DNA of 64,000 nt. It comes from Paractinoplanes pyxinae. GTDB lineage: Bacteria > Actinomycetota > Actinomycetes > Mycobacteriales > Micromonosporaceae. A model generated the notes under the pieces. That model saw only the letters and a program-made list of their open reading frames with translations, had not been told where the DNA came from and made no database searches. The position numbers were made by a program, and so were the translations under genes. Below are positions 33,450-41,997 of the stretch, one piece after another (within the stretch, counting starts at the first letter, position 1; each line of letters starts with the position of its first letter). The stretch lies in assembly GCF_026626335.1 (NCBI RefSeq), contig NZ_JAPNTZ010000006.1, positions 434,001 to 498,000 on the forward strand. The letters are read 5' to 3'.

Positions 33450-34241
33450 TCAGCGCGGCGCCGCATCCTTCGTCGCGATGGTGGCGAGCGTGGTGAAGCG
33501 CATCGGGAAGCTGCCGCCGAGGGCGTCGACGGCGGCGCCGGTGGCCGAGGAGAGCGCTTCGATCTCGTCGGCGGGCAGCGTAGTAAGCAGGCCTTGGGTG
33601 GGCAGCTGGTCGAGCCATTCGTCGCGGGTGTAGACCTGCTCCCACTCGGCCGTCCAGCGCTCGGGCGGCAGGAACGCGCCGGTCGCCGCGATCGCCTCGT
33701 CGGCCTTGTCCACGAGCATCGAATAGCCCTGGGCGGCCGAGACCATGGACCGGTAGGCCGCGGCCAGCCTGCTGCCGGGCATCAGGCGCTCGTAGATCTC
33801 GGCGAAGGCCGCGGCCGCCTCGTGTGAGGGCTGGCCGGCGTTCCAGAACAGCGCGAGGCGACCGCCGGGGCGCAGGGCCGAAGCCGCGTTGGCCGCGCCC
33901 CCCTCGGGCTCGACCCAGTGCCAGGTCTGGCCGGCCACGACGGCGTCGAAGAGGCGGCCGGCCGGATCCCACTGCTCAAAGGTGCCGACCTCGACGTCGA
34001 AGCCGTTGTCGCGGGCGAAGGCGGCCATGCGCGGGTCGGGCTCGACGCCGGTCACGTGGCTGCCCGCATCGCGCAGCTGGCGGGCCACGATGCCGGTGCC
34101 GATGCCGACGTCGAGGACCTCCGGAGCCGCCAACCGTTCGATCAGCGCGACGGGATAGCGGGGCCGGGTGCGGTCGTAGCGGGCGGCGTCGACGCCGAAG
34201 GACTCGGCCGCACGACGGTCCCGGAAGGCTGGAGTGGGCAT
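33450..34241 (-). CDS. Class I SAM-dependent methyltransferase
   Basis: This 263-residue protein has SAM motif I (VLDVGIGTGIVARQL), GVEPDP, and the WHWVEPEG and LRPGGRLALFWN segments. They match the family of small-molecule methyltransferases often annotated by analogy with UbiE/trans-aconitate methyltransferase. The acceptor is unknown. The ATG at 34241 lies inside an operator-like inverted repeat (34233-34250) and no clear Shine-Dalgarno is present. It is divergent from a TetR gene that probably represses it. Confidence 0.85.
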   Translation of the reverse strand: MPTPAFRDRRAAESFGVDAARYDRTRPRYPVALIERLAAPEVLDVGIGTGIVARQLRDAGSHVTGVEPDPRMAAFARDNGFDVEVGTFEQWDPAGRLFDAVVAGQTWHWVEPEGGAANAASALRPGGRLALFWNAGQPSHEAAAAFAEIYERLMPGSRLAAAYRSMVSAAQGYSMLVDKADEAIAATGAFLPPERWTAEWEQVYTRDEWLDQLPTQGLLTTLPADEIEALSSATGAAVDALGGSFPMRFTTLATIATKDAAPR

Positions 34242-34250
34242 GCGCCCACT
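34233..34250. promoter_or_regulatory. TetR-type operator, copy 1 (overlaps methyltransferase start codon)
   Basis: AGTGGGCATGCGCCCACT has 7-bp perfect arms (AGTGGGC/GCCCACT). An identical copy lies 20 bp away. The methyltransferase start codon (34239-34241) is inside it, so a bound repressor would block initiation on a leaderless or very short-leader transcript. Confidence 0.65.
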
Positions 34251-34252
34251 CT

Positions 34253-34270
34253 AGTGGGCATGCGCCCACT
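34253..34270. promoter_or_regulatory. TetR-type operator, copy 2
   Basis: This is an identical copy of the 18-bp inverted repeat at 34233, on the same DNA face (20-bp period), 5 bp before the TetR reading frame. Cooperative binding by two TetR dimers is plausible. Confidence 0.65.
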
Positions 34271-34275
34271 CGTCG

Positions 34276-35034
34276 ATGTGCAAGGCTGACCGGGTGCCGA
34301 CCGGAGTGGCGCTGCGCGACGTCCGCCAGCAACTGTTCGACGCAGCCCAGCGTGTCCTGCTGCGGAACGGGCCGAACGCCCTGACCAGCCGAGCCGTCAC
34401 AACGGAGGCCGGCTGCGCCAAGGGCGTGCTGCACCGGCACTTCACTGACTTCGACGACTTCCTGGCCGAACTGGTGCGCCGCCGCATCGCCGGTTTCCAG
34501 GCCTGGGGCGCGACCATGGTCGAGGCGGCCGGGTCGGGCCAGGTCGACGAGAACATCGCCGACCTGTTCTCGGGCATCTTCGACCCGGTCGGCCTAGCCC
34601 TGATCTCCCTGCTCCTGTCCCGCGACGACCTACGAGCCCGCGTGCGAACCAAGAGCCCAAGAACCGAGGCCCCGCGACGCGAGGCCCCGCGAAGCGAAGA
34701 CCTGCGAAGCGAAGGCCCGCGAAGCGAAGGTTCGCAAGGTGAAAGCCCGCAAGGTGAAAGCCCGCGGAGCGAAAGCCCGCGAGTTGAGGGCCCGCCTTTC
34801 CTGGTCGAGGCGACCGCAGTAGTCGCCGCCTACCTGAACGCCGAACAGGCCCGGCAGCGCGTCCCCGCCGACGCGGACGTCCGCACGCTGGCGCTGGCCT
34901 TGGTCGGGGCGGCGCACCTCGTCTTCGCGGACCGCGAGGGCGACCGCCCCGGGCCGGCCGCCACCCGCCAACTCATCGCCTCAATCCTGACCGGCGCGAA
35001 CGGACGCCCTCAGCAATCGCGAGCAGGCGCCTAG
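34276..35034 (+). CDS. TetR-family regulator with an in-frame 5-residue repeat array
   Basis: The 252-residue regulator has an N-terminal TetR helix-turn-helix (LFDAAQRVLLRNGPNALTSR, GCAKGVLHRHFTDFDDFL). The ligand domain is split by about 45 residues of Arg/Glu/Ser/Pro repeats (SPRTE, APRRE, APRSE, GPRSE and similar; residues about 127-171). The helical domain resumes at FLVEATAVVAAYLN. Without the insert it would be a normal size of about 205 residues. ATG 34276 or GTG 34294 could be the start. It is divergent from a methyltransferase over twin operators, so autoregulation and control of that gene are likely. Confidence 0.85.
   Translation: MCKADRVPTGVALRDVRQQLFDAAQRVLLRNGPNALTSRAVTTEAGCAKGVLHRHFTDFDDFLAELVRRRIAGFQAWGATMVEAAGSGQVDENIADLFSGIFDPVGLALISLLLSRDDLRARVRTKSPRTEAPRREAPRSEDLRSEGPRSEGSQGESPQGESPRSESPRVEGPPFLVEATAVVAAYLNAEQARQRVPADADVRTLALALVGAAHLVFADREGDRPGPAATRQLIASILTGANGRPQQSRAGA
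34654..34788 (+). repeat. Nine 15-bp tandem repeats inside the tetR gene
   Basis: Nine degenerate units around CCGCGAAGCGAAGGC (period exactly 15 bp) encode five-residue repeats such as GPRSE and SPQGE. The array is wholly in frame. Confidence 0.9.
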
Positions 35035-35082
35035 AGGCGGCCCACGAACCCACGCGAGCAAACGCCAAGGGCGGCTAAGGCG

Positions 35083-36048
35083 TCAGCGGGAGCGGGCGGT
35101 CGCGAGGGTCAGCGCCCGGTGCAGCACCCGCGAATCGCCCAGCAAGCCGCGCAGCCGTCGTTCCAGGCCGGCGATCGGCACCAGGTTCTGGGGCGCCCGC
35201 GGGTCTTTGTAGGCCGATGACGCGAACCGCGGCAGCGTCGCGCCGGACACCTCGGCCAGCTCGATCGCCTCGTCCGGGGTCAGGTCGGGTGAGCACTCCA
35301 CCCGCACGATGCCCGACCAGGGCGCCCCGGAGCCGCCGGGCAGACGCAGGTACCACGACCAGCCGCCCCACACCGTGCCCAGGTGGAAGACCGGGGTTCG
35401 CTGCCCTGGTCGCAGCGACGTCACCACCGCGGTCAGCGCGGCCGGCAGGTACTGCTTCTGCTGCGTCTTGACGTAGCCGATGGTGCGCGGCAGCTGCCGC
35501 CGGTTGCGCAGCGGCCCGTCCACCACGAGCAGGTCGCGGCCGTCCGAGCTGGTGTCGCGGGCCGAGGCCGAAATCTCGATCTCGAGGGCGGTCAGCGGGC
35601 CCTGCACCGCGGCGGGCAGTTTGCTGGCCTCGCCTGTGCCGTGGATGCGGTGCACCTCGTAGACCACCGACCCGGCTCGCACGTCACCGGCCGTTGGGCT
35701 GGCGGTGAAGAGCCCCCGGCCGACCCGCGCGCCCACCAGTTCGGCCGCGCCCCGGGCCAGGTCGCACCGGACGACCCCGGCCGCGTACGAGGCGGCCAGC
35801 CCCGCGTACGACGTGCCGTCCTCCTCCGCCGTCCACAGTCCCGCGTCGTTGCGCCGGACGCCGTCGACCAGGAAGACCACGTCGGGGCACCGCACCGAGG
35901 TGGACACGTCGATCGGCGCCCACTCGGCCGCCGGCACCTCGACGTCGGTGTCGACCTGGGCGCTACTGGCCGAGGCTGGGCCGTCGCCGCCATCGGCGCC
36001 ACCCTCGAACGACGAGCCGTAGGACGGATCCCACGCGTCCACGTACAT
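35083..36048 (-). CDS. NurA-like nuclease (predicted), partner of HerA
   Basis: The 321-residue product is not a standard annotated family, but two Asp-centred strands, VVFLVDGVRRN and DLLVVDGPLRN, match the DG motifs of the NurA nuclease domain. The latter is followed by GYVKTQQKQYLP, and the C-terminal PQNLVPIAGLERRL and RVLHRALTLA resemble the NurA end. NurA is the 5'-end-resecting nuclease that works with the HerA translocase. It starts 5 bp after sbcC in a four-gene operon with sbcD and a HerA-like ATPase. That context strongly supports the call. The N-terminal 45 residues are Gly/Ser/Asp-rich. Metal ligands are inferred, not proven. Confidence 0.7.
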   Translation of the reverse strand: MYVDAWDPSYGSSFEGGADGGDGPASASSAQVDTDVEVPAAEWAPIDVSTSVRCPDVVFLVDGVRRNDAGLWTAEEDGTSYAGLAASYAAGVVRCDLARGAAELVGARVGRGLFTASPTAGDVRAGSVVYEVHRIHGTGEASKLPAAVQGPLTALEIEISASARDTSSDGRDLLVVDGPLRNRRQLPRTIGYVKTQQKQYLPAALTAVVTSLRPGQRTPVFHLGTVWGGWSWYLRLPGGSGAPWSGIVRVECSPDLTPDEAIELAEVSGATLPRFASSAYKDPRAPQNLVPIAGLERRLRGLLGDSRVLHRALTLATARSR

Positions 36049-36053
36049 GCTGG

Positions 36054-38540
36054 TCAAAGGCCCACCCTTGTCACGTGCGCGGTCCGCGCGTCCTTGTGCA
36101 CCTCGAAGCGCACCGGCACCCGTTCGGCCAGCGCATTGACGTGGGTGACCACGCCGACCATGCGGTCGCCCCGCGCGGCCAGGTTTTCCAGGGTGGCCGC
36201 CACGACGTCGAGCGTGGCCGCGTCGAGCGTGCCGAAGCCCTCGTCGAGCACGATCGACTCGAGGCTGGCGGCCGTGGTCGACATGCCGGCCAGCTGCTCC
36301 GAGAGGGCCAGCGCCAGGGCCAGCGAGGCCTGGAACGTCTCGCCGCCGGAGAGCGTGCGCACCCCGCGCCGCAGCCCGGCGTCGTGGTGGTCGATCACGA
36401 AGAACTCGCCCTTGTCGTGGATCAGGTCGTACTGGCCGCCGGTCAGCTCGCGCAGGATCCGCGAGGCGCCGTCGACGAGCAGGTCGAGCGCCTCTTCGAG
36501 CAGCCAGCGCTCGAAGTTGTTGGCTCGCAGGTGCCCGGCCAGCGCCTTCGCCACCCGCATCTCGCGCTGAAGGGTCATCCGCTGCTCGGTGAGTTCGTGC
36601 GCCTGCTCGCGGCGGTCGACCAACCGTTGCAGGGCCGCCTCGGAGCGTTCGGCGGTGATCGCGGCGGCCCGGATCAGCGAGGCCTCGTCGGTGGCGGGCA
36701 CGGCGACGCCGGCCGCCGTGAACAGCTCCGCGATCTCTTGCTGGGCGGCGACGGTGGTGCGGTGGGCGGTGGCGACCGTGCCCTCGGCCTCGTCGCGGGC
36801 GACGGCGCGCTGGGCGGCCAGCCCGGCGGCCCAGTCGACGAGTGCGCTCCACGCGCCGGCCAGGTCGTCCCGGTCGGCGGGCGGCGGCGAGAAGCGGGCG
36901 ACCTGATCGCGTACGGTGTCGAACTCGCGCCAGGCCGAGCGCTGACGATCCTCGGCGGCGATGACCGCGGCCTGGGCCTGCCGGTTGGCCGCACGGGCCG
37001 TCCGCACGGCCGTGCCGGCCCGGTCGAGCAGCTTCTGCAGCCGGTCGATCTCGGCCAGCTGGCGGCGCAGCGCGTCGACACCGGGCGACTCGGTTACGGC
37101 GGCCCGCGCCTCGGCCAGCCGGGTCAGGTGGTGTTCGTGCTGGGCGCGCTTGCGTTCCAGGTTGCTCTCGAGCTTGCGGGCGATCGCGTCCTTCTGCTGC
37201 CAGGCCTTCTCGGCGATCTCGGCCGCGGCCCGCGCCGCCTTGCCACTCGTTTCGGCCGCTCGGACGGCGGATTCCTCGGGCACCGGCGGCACTGTGGTCA
37301 CAGTCTGCTCGCACACCGGGCAGTGGTCGCCCGCGGCCAGATGCGCGCGCAGGGCGGCTGCCCGGTCGATGCGCTGGGCCTCGGTGTAGTCGAGCCGCGC
37401 CTGTTCCAGCAGTTGGGTCGCGCCGACCTGGGCGCTGTGCGCGATCTCGGCCGAGGCCGCCGCATCTTTGTGCTCGACCTCGGCCACGGACACCTCGCCC
37501 GCGAACCAGTCGGCCTGCCCGATCAGCTTCTCGAGCTCGGCGTGCCGGTCGAGCATGAGGTTGAGCGATCCCGCGTCGCCGGCCGCCGCCAGCTCGCCGC
37601 GGATCTTCTCTTCCTTCTCTTCCGCGCCGCGCACTTCGTCCGCGGTCTCGGTGGCCCTCGCCCTGGCCGCGGCGGTCACCCCGGCCGTTTCCACGCTTCC
37701 TTCCGGCGTACGCACGGAGGAGAGCAGCCGCACCTCGGCGCTCAGCGCATCCCGCGCCGACGCCGCCTCGGCCTCGGCCGCGCGCTTGGCCCGCAGCCCA
37801 GGCACGGCCGATTCGACGGCGACGGTCAGCTCCCGCATGCGGGCGACGTGCCGCTCGGCCGCCTCGACCGCCTCGTCGGTGGCGTCGGCCAGCGCGGCCA
37901 GATTCTGGTCGACCACGGCCAGCTTGCCCTCGGCGGTCTGGGCGCGGCCGGTGGCCCGGGTCTGCACCTCTTCGTAGACGTGCAGGCCGAGCAGGTTGAC
38001 CAGGATCTGCTGGCGGGTGGCCGGCTTGGCGTGCAGGAAGTCGGCGAACTGGCCCTGCGGCAGCACGACGCAGCTGGTGAACTGCTCGAACGGCAGGCCG
38101 ACGGCGTCCAGCACGGCCTGGTCCATCTCGGCCGGGGTGCCGGCCAGCACCTCGCCCAGGTCTTCCAGGTCCATGCCGGTGTCGAGCTTGGACACGTCGA
38201 AGCCGGTCGGCATGAGCTGCAAACCGGCGCCGGCCGTCTTGACGTTGCCACGGCCGTCGCGCCGGACCACGCGGGTGGCCACGTAGCGGTCGCCGGCCGA
38301 CTCGAAGACGAGCCGGACCCGGGCCTCGGTGGCCGAGGGGGCGAGCGCGTTACCGATGCCGCGGGTGCCGCCCCAGCGCGGGACGGTGCCGTAGAGCGCG
38401 AACGTGATGGCGTCGAGCACCGTCGACTTGCCCGAGCCGGTCGGCCCGACCAGCGCGAAGTAGTCGGCGTCGGTGAAGTCGACGCTGGTCTCGTCCCGGA
38501 AGACGGTGAAGCCCGCCATGTCCAAGCGAATCGGCCTCAT
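36054..38540 (-). CDS. sbcC: SbcC/Rad50-like SMC-family ATPase
   Basis: This 828-residue ABC-type ATPase has Walker A GPTGSGKST (residues about 32-40), a central coiled coil with the zinc-hook CPVCEQ (near 407), signature LSGGETFQASLALALAL, and Walker B LESIVLDEGFGTLD near the C-terminus. It pairs with SbcD to open and cut hairpins and blocked double-strand ends. The coiled coils are short compared with E. coli SbcC (about 1,050 residues) but usual for actinobacteria. It overlaps sbcD by 4 bp (ATGA) and precedes the NurA-like gene. Confidence 0.95.
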   Translation of the reverse strand: MRPIRLDMAGFTVFRDETSVDFTDADYFALVGPTGSGKSTVLDAITFALYGTVPRWGGTRGIGNALAPSATEARVRLVFESAGDRYVATRVVRRDGRGNVKTAGAGLQLMPTGFDVSKLDTGMDLEDLGEVLAGTPAEMDQAVLDAVGLPFEQFTSCVVLPQGQFADFLHAKPATRQQILVNLLGLHVYEEVQTRATGRAQTAEGKLAVVDQNLAALADATDEAVEAAERHVARMRELTVAVESAVPGLRAKRAAEAEAASARDALSAEVRLLSSVRTPEGSVETAGVTAAARARATETADEVRGAEEKEEKIRGELAAAGDAGSLNLMLDRHAELEKLIGQADWFAGEVSVAEVEHKDAAASAEIAHSAQVGATQLLEQARLDYTEAQRIDRAAALRAHLAAGDHCPVCEQTVTTVPPVPEESAVRAAETSGKAARAAAEIAEKAWQQKDAIARKLESNLERKRAQHEHHLTRLAEARAAVTESPGVDALRRQLAEIDRLQKLLDRAGTAVRTARAANRQAQAAVIAAEDRQRSAWREFDTVRDQVARFSPPPADRDDLAGAWSALVDWAAGLAAQRAVARDEAEGTVATAHRTTVAAQQEIAELFTAAGVAVPATDEASLIRAAAITAERSEAALQRLVDRREQAHELTEQRMTLQREMRVAKALAGHLRANNFERWLLEEALDLLVDGASRILRELTGGQYDLIHDKGEFFVIDHHDAGLRRGVRTLSGGETFQASLALALALSEQLAGMSTTAASLESIVLDEGFGTLDAATLDVVAATLENLAARGDRMVGVVTHVNALAERVPVRFEVHKDARTAHVTRVGL

Positions 38541-39688
38541 GAGTGAGTGCTCACCTCGTCATAAAGCTCGTCGAAGAGTTCGCGGACGCCGTCCTCGGCG
38601 TTGTCGCGACTGTCCAGATAGTCGCCGAAGAGTTCGCGCGGCGACCGACCGGCCCGCTGTGCCATCCGCTCCCCCGCCCGGTCGGGCATCATCTCGGGGT
38701 CGATCCGCACCTCGAGGGCGTTGGGCAGCAGCTCTTGCACGTCCTCGCGGAGGCCGACCCGTGGCTTCTCGCGCACCAGGACACGGAGCCAGGCGTCCGG
38801 AAGGTTCACCGTTGCGAGCTGTTCGAGCGTGCCGCGCACCGTGCGCAGCGCGACCGCCCCGGTGATCGGCACGTCGCGCACCCGGGCCGCCTTGTCGGTC
38901 GCCACGTCGACGATCGCCACCGACGAGACGTTCTCTTCCTCGCCGAAGTCGATGGCCAGCGGGCTGCCGCTGTACCGGGTCGGGCAGGGGGCGATCACCT
39001 GCTGGGCCCGATGCAGGTGGCCCAGGGCGACGTAGTGGGCGTTGCGCGGGAAGACGGTGGCCGGCACGGCGTAACCCATGATGGTGTGCGCCTCACGCTC
39101 GCCGCCGCCGGCCGAGGCGCCGACGATCGTGAGGTGCGCGGTCAGCAGGTTGACCACGCCGGGCTGGTCGAACTTGTCGCTGAGCCGCTCGATCAGCCGG
39201 GCGATGTGGTCGGCGTACGTCTGGGTGGCCTCGGCCGCGGTCAGCTCGTACATCTCGGCGGCCCGGATCGCGTACCGCTGGGACAGGAACGGCAGCGTCA
39301 CCAGCTGCCACTTCTCGCCGCCGGCGGTCTCGCCGGTGATCAGCAGCTCGTCGGCCTTGTCGCGCACGGCGCCGCGCAGCACGATGCCGGCCGCCTCGGC
39401 CCACGGGCGCAACGCGTCCAGGGCGGGGCCGTTGTCGTGGTTGCCGCCGATGGCCACCACCTGCGCGCCCGTGTTCCGCAGCGCGGTGAGGGCCCGGGTG
39501 ACCACCCGCGTGGCGTCGGCTGTGGGGGCGGCGGTGTCGTAGAGATCACCCGCGATGATCACCAGGTCGGGCTTCTCGGCCCGGGCCACGTCGACCACCT
39601 GGGCCAGCACGCGGATGTGCTCCTCGTGCCGGCCGCGGCCCTTGAGGACCTTGCCGACGTGCCAGTCGGACGTGTGCAGGATGCGCAT
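38537..39688 (-). CDS. sbcD: SbcD/Mre11-like exonuclease
   Basis: This 383-residue metallophosphoesterase nuclease has LHTSDWHVGKV, IAGDLYD, GGNHDN, and the C-terminal histidine motif ALGHLHRAQ. These are the manganese ligands of the SbcD/Mre11 family. A C-terminal capping region follows. It forms the nuclease half of SbcCD. It lies 10 bp after the HerA-like gene and overlaps sbcC by 4 bp, so all four genes should be one transcript. Confidence 0.95.
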   Translation of the reverse strand: MRILHTSDWHVGKVLKGRGRHEEHIRVLAQVVDVARAEKPDLVIIAGDLYDTAAPTADATRVVTRALTALRNTGAQVVAIGGNHDNGPALDALRPWAEAAGIVLRGAVRDKADELLITGETAGGEKWQLVTLPFLSQRYAIRAAEMYELTAAEATQTYADHIARLIERLSDKFDQPGVVNLLTAHLTIVGASAGGGEREAHTIMGYAVPATVFPRNAHYVALGHLHRAQQVIAPCPTRYSGSPLAIDFGEEENVSSVAIVDVATDKAARVRDVPITGAVALRTVRGTLEQLATVNLPDAWLRVLVREKPRVGLREDVQELLPNALEVRIDPEMMPDRAGERMAQRAGRSPRELFGDYLDSRDNAEDGVRELFDELYDEVSTHS

Positions 39689-39698
39689 CGCGGAAACC

Positions 39699-41447
39699 TT
39701 AGAACGGAATGTCGTCGTCGGACGAACCGCCGCGGGAGCCCACGACGGCGAACGGATCGGCCCCCTGGACGATGGACTTCATCGTCTCGGCGGGCGGTGG
39801 CCCGGACTCGGACTTGCGCGTGGCCCAGGCCGGGAACGGGAATTCCACGCAGAGCGGCACCGGGATGTCGGGCTGGTTGACGAACATCGTGCCGGGGCGG
39901 GCCAGCAGCGCCCGCTGGCGCATGGCCGGGGGCAGGAAGCCGTACTCGGGACGGGCCGCCTCGGCCGGATCGAGCCGGCCGACCACGCGGATGGCCGAGT
40001 TGGTCACGATGCGGCGCTCGACCTCGCTGGCCGTCTGCTGCGCGCCGATCAGGATGACCCCGAGCGAGCGGCCGCGCTCAGCGATGTCGAGCAGCACCTC
40101 TTTGATCGGGGAGGTGCCCTCGCGCGGGGCGTACTTGTTCAGCTCGTCGAGCACGACGAAGAGCAGCGGGCGGCCGGTGCCGGCCTTCTCTTTCTCTTCG
40201 AACTCGGTCTTGAGCGTCACGCCGACCACGAACCGCTGGGCGCGGTCGGGCAGGTTGTGCAGGTCGACCACGGTGACCTGGGCCGACTCGGCCGTCTTGA
40301 TCGCGTGCGGGCGGCGCTGGGCCAGGTCGCCGCGGATCAGCCGGGCCAGGTCGCGCTTGCTGCCGATCAGGCGGCGGGCGAACGCGTTGACGGTGCCCAT
40401 GTTGACCGCGGAGCCGGCCCACGTCGACCTGGTCTCGTCGTCGGTGAGTTGCTCGACGATGTGGTCGACCAGATCGCCGTACGAGCCGATCCGCCGCCCG
40501 TCGATGCTGATGCCGCCCTCGGCCGGGACGGCGTGCCGGTTCAGGTGGGCCGTGACCGAGTGGACGACCATCGTGTACTGCTGGCGCTCGTCGTCGGCGT
40601 CGGCGAACACGTACGGCAGCAGGCGCAGCCCGCAGAACTCCTCGAGCGTCCAGTAGAACGTGTCGACGCCGGTGAGCCGGCTGCTCACGTCGGGGGCGCC
40701 GGACGAGTCGCCGGCCCGAGGCGGGGCATAGACCCGTACGTCGGAAAACGGCGTAGCCGGAAGCTCGAGCAGCTTGTAGTTGGCCCGGGTCGCCTCGTCG
40801 AGCTTCGTGTTCGGGTGGTCGAGGAACAGCAGGTCCTCACCCTTGACGTTGAAGATCAGCGCGCGGGCGTTGGTCCCGTCGGCGCCCAGCGCGCCCGACC
40901 GGAACACCGAGTAAAGCAGGAACGTGGCGAAACTGGTCTTGGTGGCCACGCCGGAGATGCCGCTGATCGAGACGTGCGCGCCCCGGGTGCCGTCGAGGAA
41001 GTCGGCGTTGAGGAACACGGGCACGCCGTCGCGGCCGGTGCCCATCGGGATGCGCCGTTCCATGCGGTCGAAGTGCAGCGCGGCGTCGCGTGCCTCACCC
41101 GACGCGCGGTGCACGATGGCGCCGGGCGAGGGCGGAACGTACAGCTCGGGGTCGACCCGGGTGGTGGTGATCTCGGCCGCCTCTTGCACCACGGCCGGCA
41201 GCGTGCCCTCGGCGATGGCGAAGACGTCGGAGTCGAACTGGGCGCCCTCGTGCCGCGCCCGCACCTGGGTCACCACGCCGGCGATCGTGACCGGTTCGCG
41301 GTCCGGCAGATCACGCTTGGTCACCACGACGTCGTCGAGTTGCAGATAGCTGCCCTCGGACACGGCCGTCCAGAACTGGAGCGGTGTCGCATCGGCTGTA
41401 CCTAGCACCCGCCCGACGGGGGAAGTTTCGTCAGACACGCCGATCAT
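39699..41447 (-). CDS. HerA-like ATPase/DNA translocase (HAS barrel plus DUF87-type P-loop)
   Basis: This 582-residue protein has an N-terminal beta-rich HAS-barrel-like segment (VGRVLGTADATPLQFWTAV), a P-loop region ISGVATKTSFATFLLYSVF near residue 166, and Walker B LLFVVLDELNKYAP near 442 with the sensor region GVILIGAQQTASEV. An arginine-containing C-terminal part (RRIVTNSAIRVVGRLD) is typical of FtsK/HerA ATPases. The P-loop reads GISGVATKT, lacking the usual Gly before Lys. As hexamer it would pump DNA for the NurA-like nuclease encoded downstream. ATG 41447 is chosen; no strong Shine-Dalgarno is seen. Confidence 0.82.
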   Translation of the reverse strand: MIGVSDETSPVGRVLGTADATPLQFWTAVSEGSYLQLDDVVVTKRDLPDREPVTIAGVVTQVRARHEGAQFDSDVFAIAEGTLPAVVQEAAEITTTRVDPELYVPPSPGAIVHRASGEARDAALHFDRMERRIPMGTGRDGVPVFLNADFLDGTRGAHVSISGISGVATKTSFATFLLYSVFRSGALGADGTNARALIFNVKGEDLLFLDHPNTKLDEATRANYKLLELPATPFSDVRVYAPPRAGDSSGAPDVSSRLTGVDTFYWTLEEFCGLRLLPYVFADADDERQQYTMVVHSVTAHLNRHAVPAEGGISIDGRRIGSYGDLVDHIVEQLTDDETRSTWAGSAVNMGTVNAFARRLIGSKRDLARLIRGDLAQRRPHAIKTAESAQVTVVDLHNLPDRAQRFVVGVTLKTEFEEKEKAGTGRPLLFVVLDELNKYAPREGTSPIKEVLLDIAERGRSLGVILIGAQQTASEVERRIVTNSAIRVVGRLDPAEAARPEYGFLPPAMRQRALLARPGTMFVNQPDIPVPLCVEFPFPAWATRKSESGPPPAETMKSIVQGADPFAVVGSRGGSSDDDIPF

Positions 41448-41497
41448 GTTGCACCAGGGGTACGACAGAACCCGCACCGCCCGTGGGTTGGCACGCG

Positions 41498-41538
41498 TTG
41501 TCCACAACTTCTAGTGCTCATACACAGAGTTATCCACA
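41498..41538 (+). other. Pair of DnaA-box sequences in the herA/arsR promoter region
   Basis: TTGTCCACA (41498-41506) and TTATCCACA (41530-41538) lie in the same orientation, 32 bp apart start to start, in the divergent region upstream of the HerA-like operon. The same two 9-mers occur as a pair at 3780-3805. Confidence 0.5.
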
Positions 41539-41605
41539 AGATCTTGGTCCTTTGGTGGAGGCGCGCCCATCAATGAACCGATGACTCCAGGCGTGGCGCA
41601 AATCC

Positions 41606-41637
41606 ACAAACGAATGTTTGCTAAAGCACTCGTTTGT
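41606..41637. promoter_or_regulatory. ArsR-type operator candidate
   Basis: ACAAACGA (41606-41613) is the exact inverse complement of TCGTTTGT (41630-41637), 16 nt apart. A CAAAC-N4-GTTTG palindrome overlaps its left arm. It lies 15 bp upstream of the arsR start, the usual place for autorepression. Confidence 0.6.
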
Positions 41638-41652
41638 ATTACAGTCGGCATC

Positions 41653-41997
41653 GTGCCTGGCTCACTCACCACTCCCAGTGCGGACCTGGACGCCGCATTC
41701 GCCGCCCTCGGCGACCCGATCCGCCGCGCTCTGGTGACTCAGCTCGCTCGTGGTGATGCGACCGTCGGAGAGCTCGCGGAACCGTTCGCCCTGACTCAGC
41801 AGGCGATCTCCCACCACATCGGTGTACTGCGGCGATGCGGCCTGGTGGAGCAACGACGGGAGGGCACGAGGCGGCCCTGCCGGCTCCAGGTCGCCCACCT
41901 CGCGCTGCTGAGCACGTGGATCGACGAGCAACGCCGGGCCTGGGACGACCGGCTCGACGCCCTCGAGCAGCACCTGGCCGACGGCGCGACCCGATGA
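41653..41997 (+). CDS. ArsR-family winged-helix regulator
   Basis: This 114-residue regulator has the ArsR core (LGDPIRRALVTQLARGDATV, PFALTQQAISHHIGVLRRCG, and a wing QRREGTRRPCRLQ). No metal-binding CVC motif is present. It is of the group that is linked to SRPBCC/AHSA1 genes, as here. GTG 41653 is chosen because the conserved region starts shortly after it and an inverted repeat lies just upstream. Its stop overlaps the next gene's start (ATGA). Confidence 0.9.
   Translation: MPGSLTTPSADLDAAFAALGDPIRRALVTQLARGDATVGELAEPFALTQQAISHHIGVLRRCGLVEQRREGTRRPCRLQVAHLALLSTWIDEQRRAWDDRLDALEQHLADGATR

Noticed and set aside
3780..41538. Replication origin suggested by DnaA boxes
   Set aside because: Only two boxes per site and no dnaA, dnaN, AT-rich unwinding stretch or parAB nearby.
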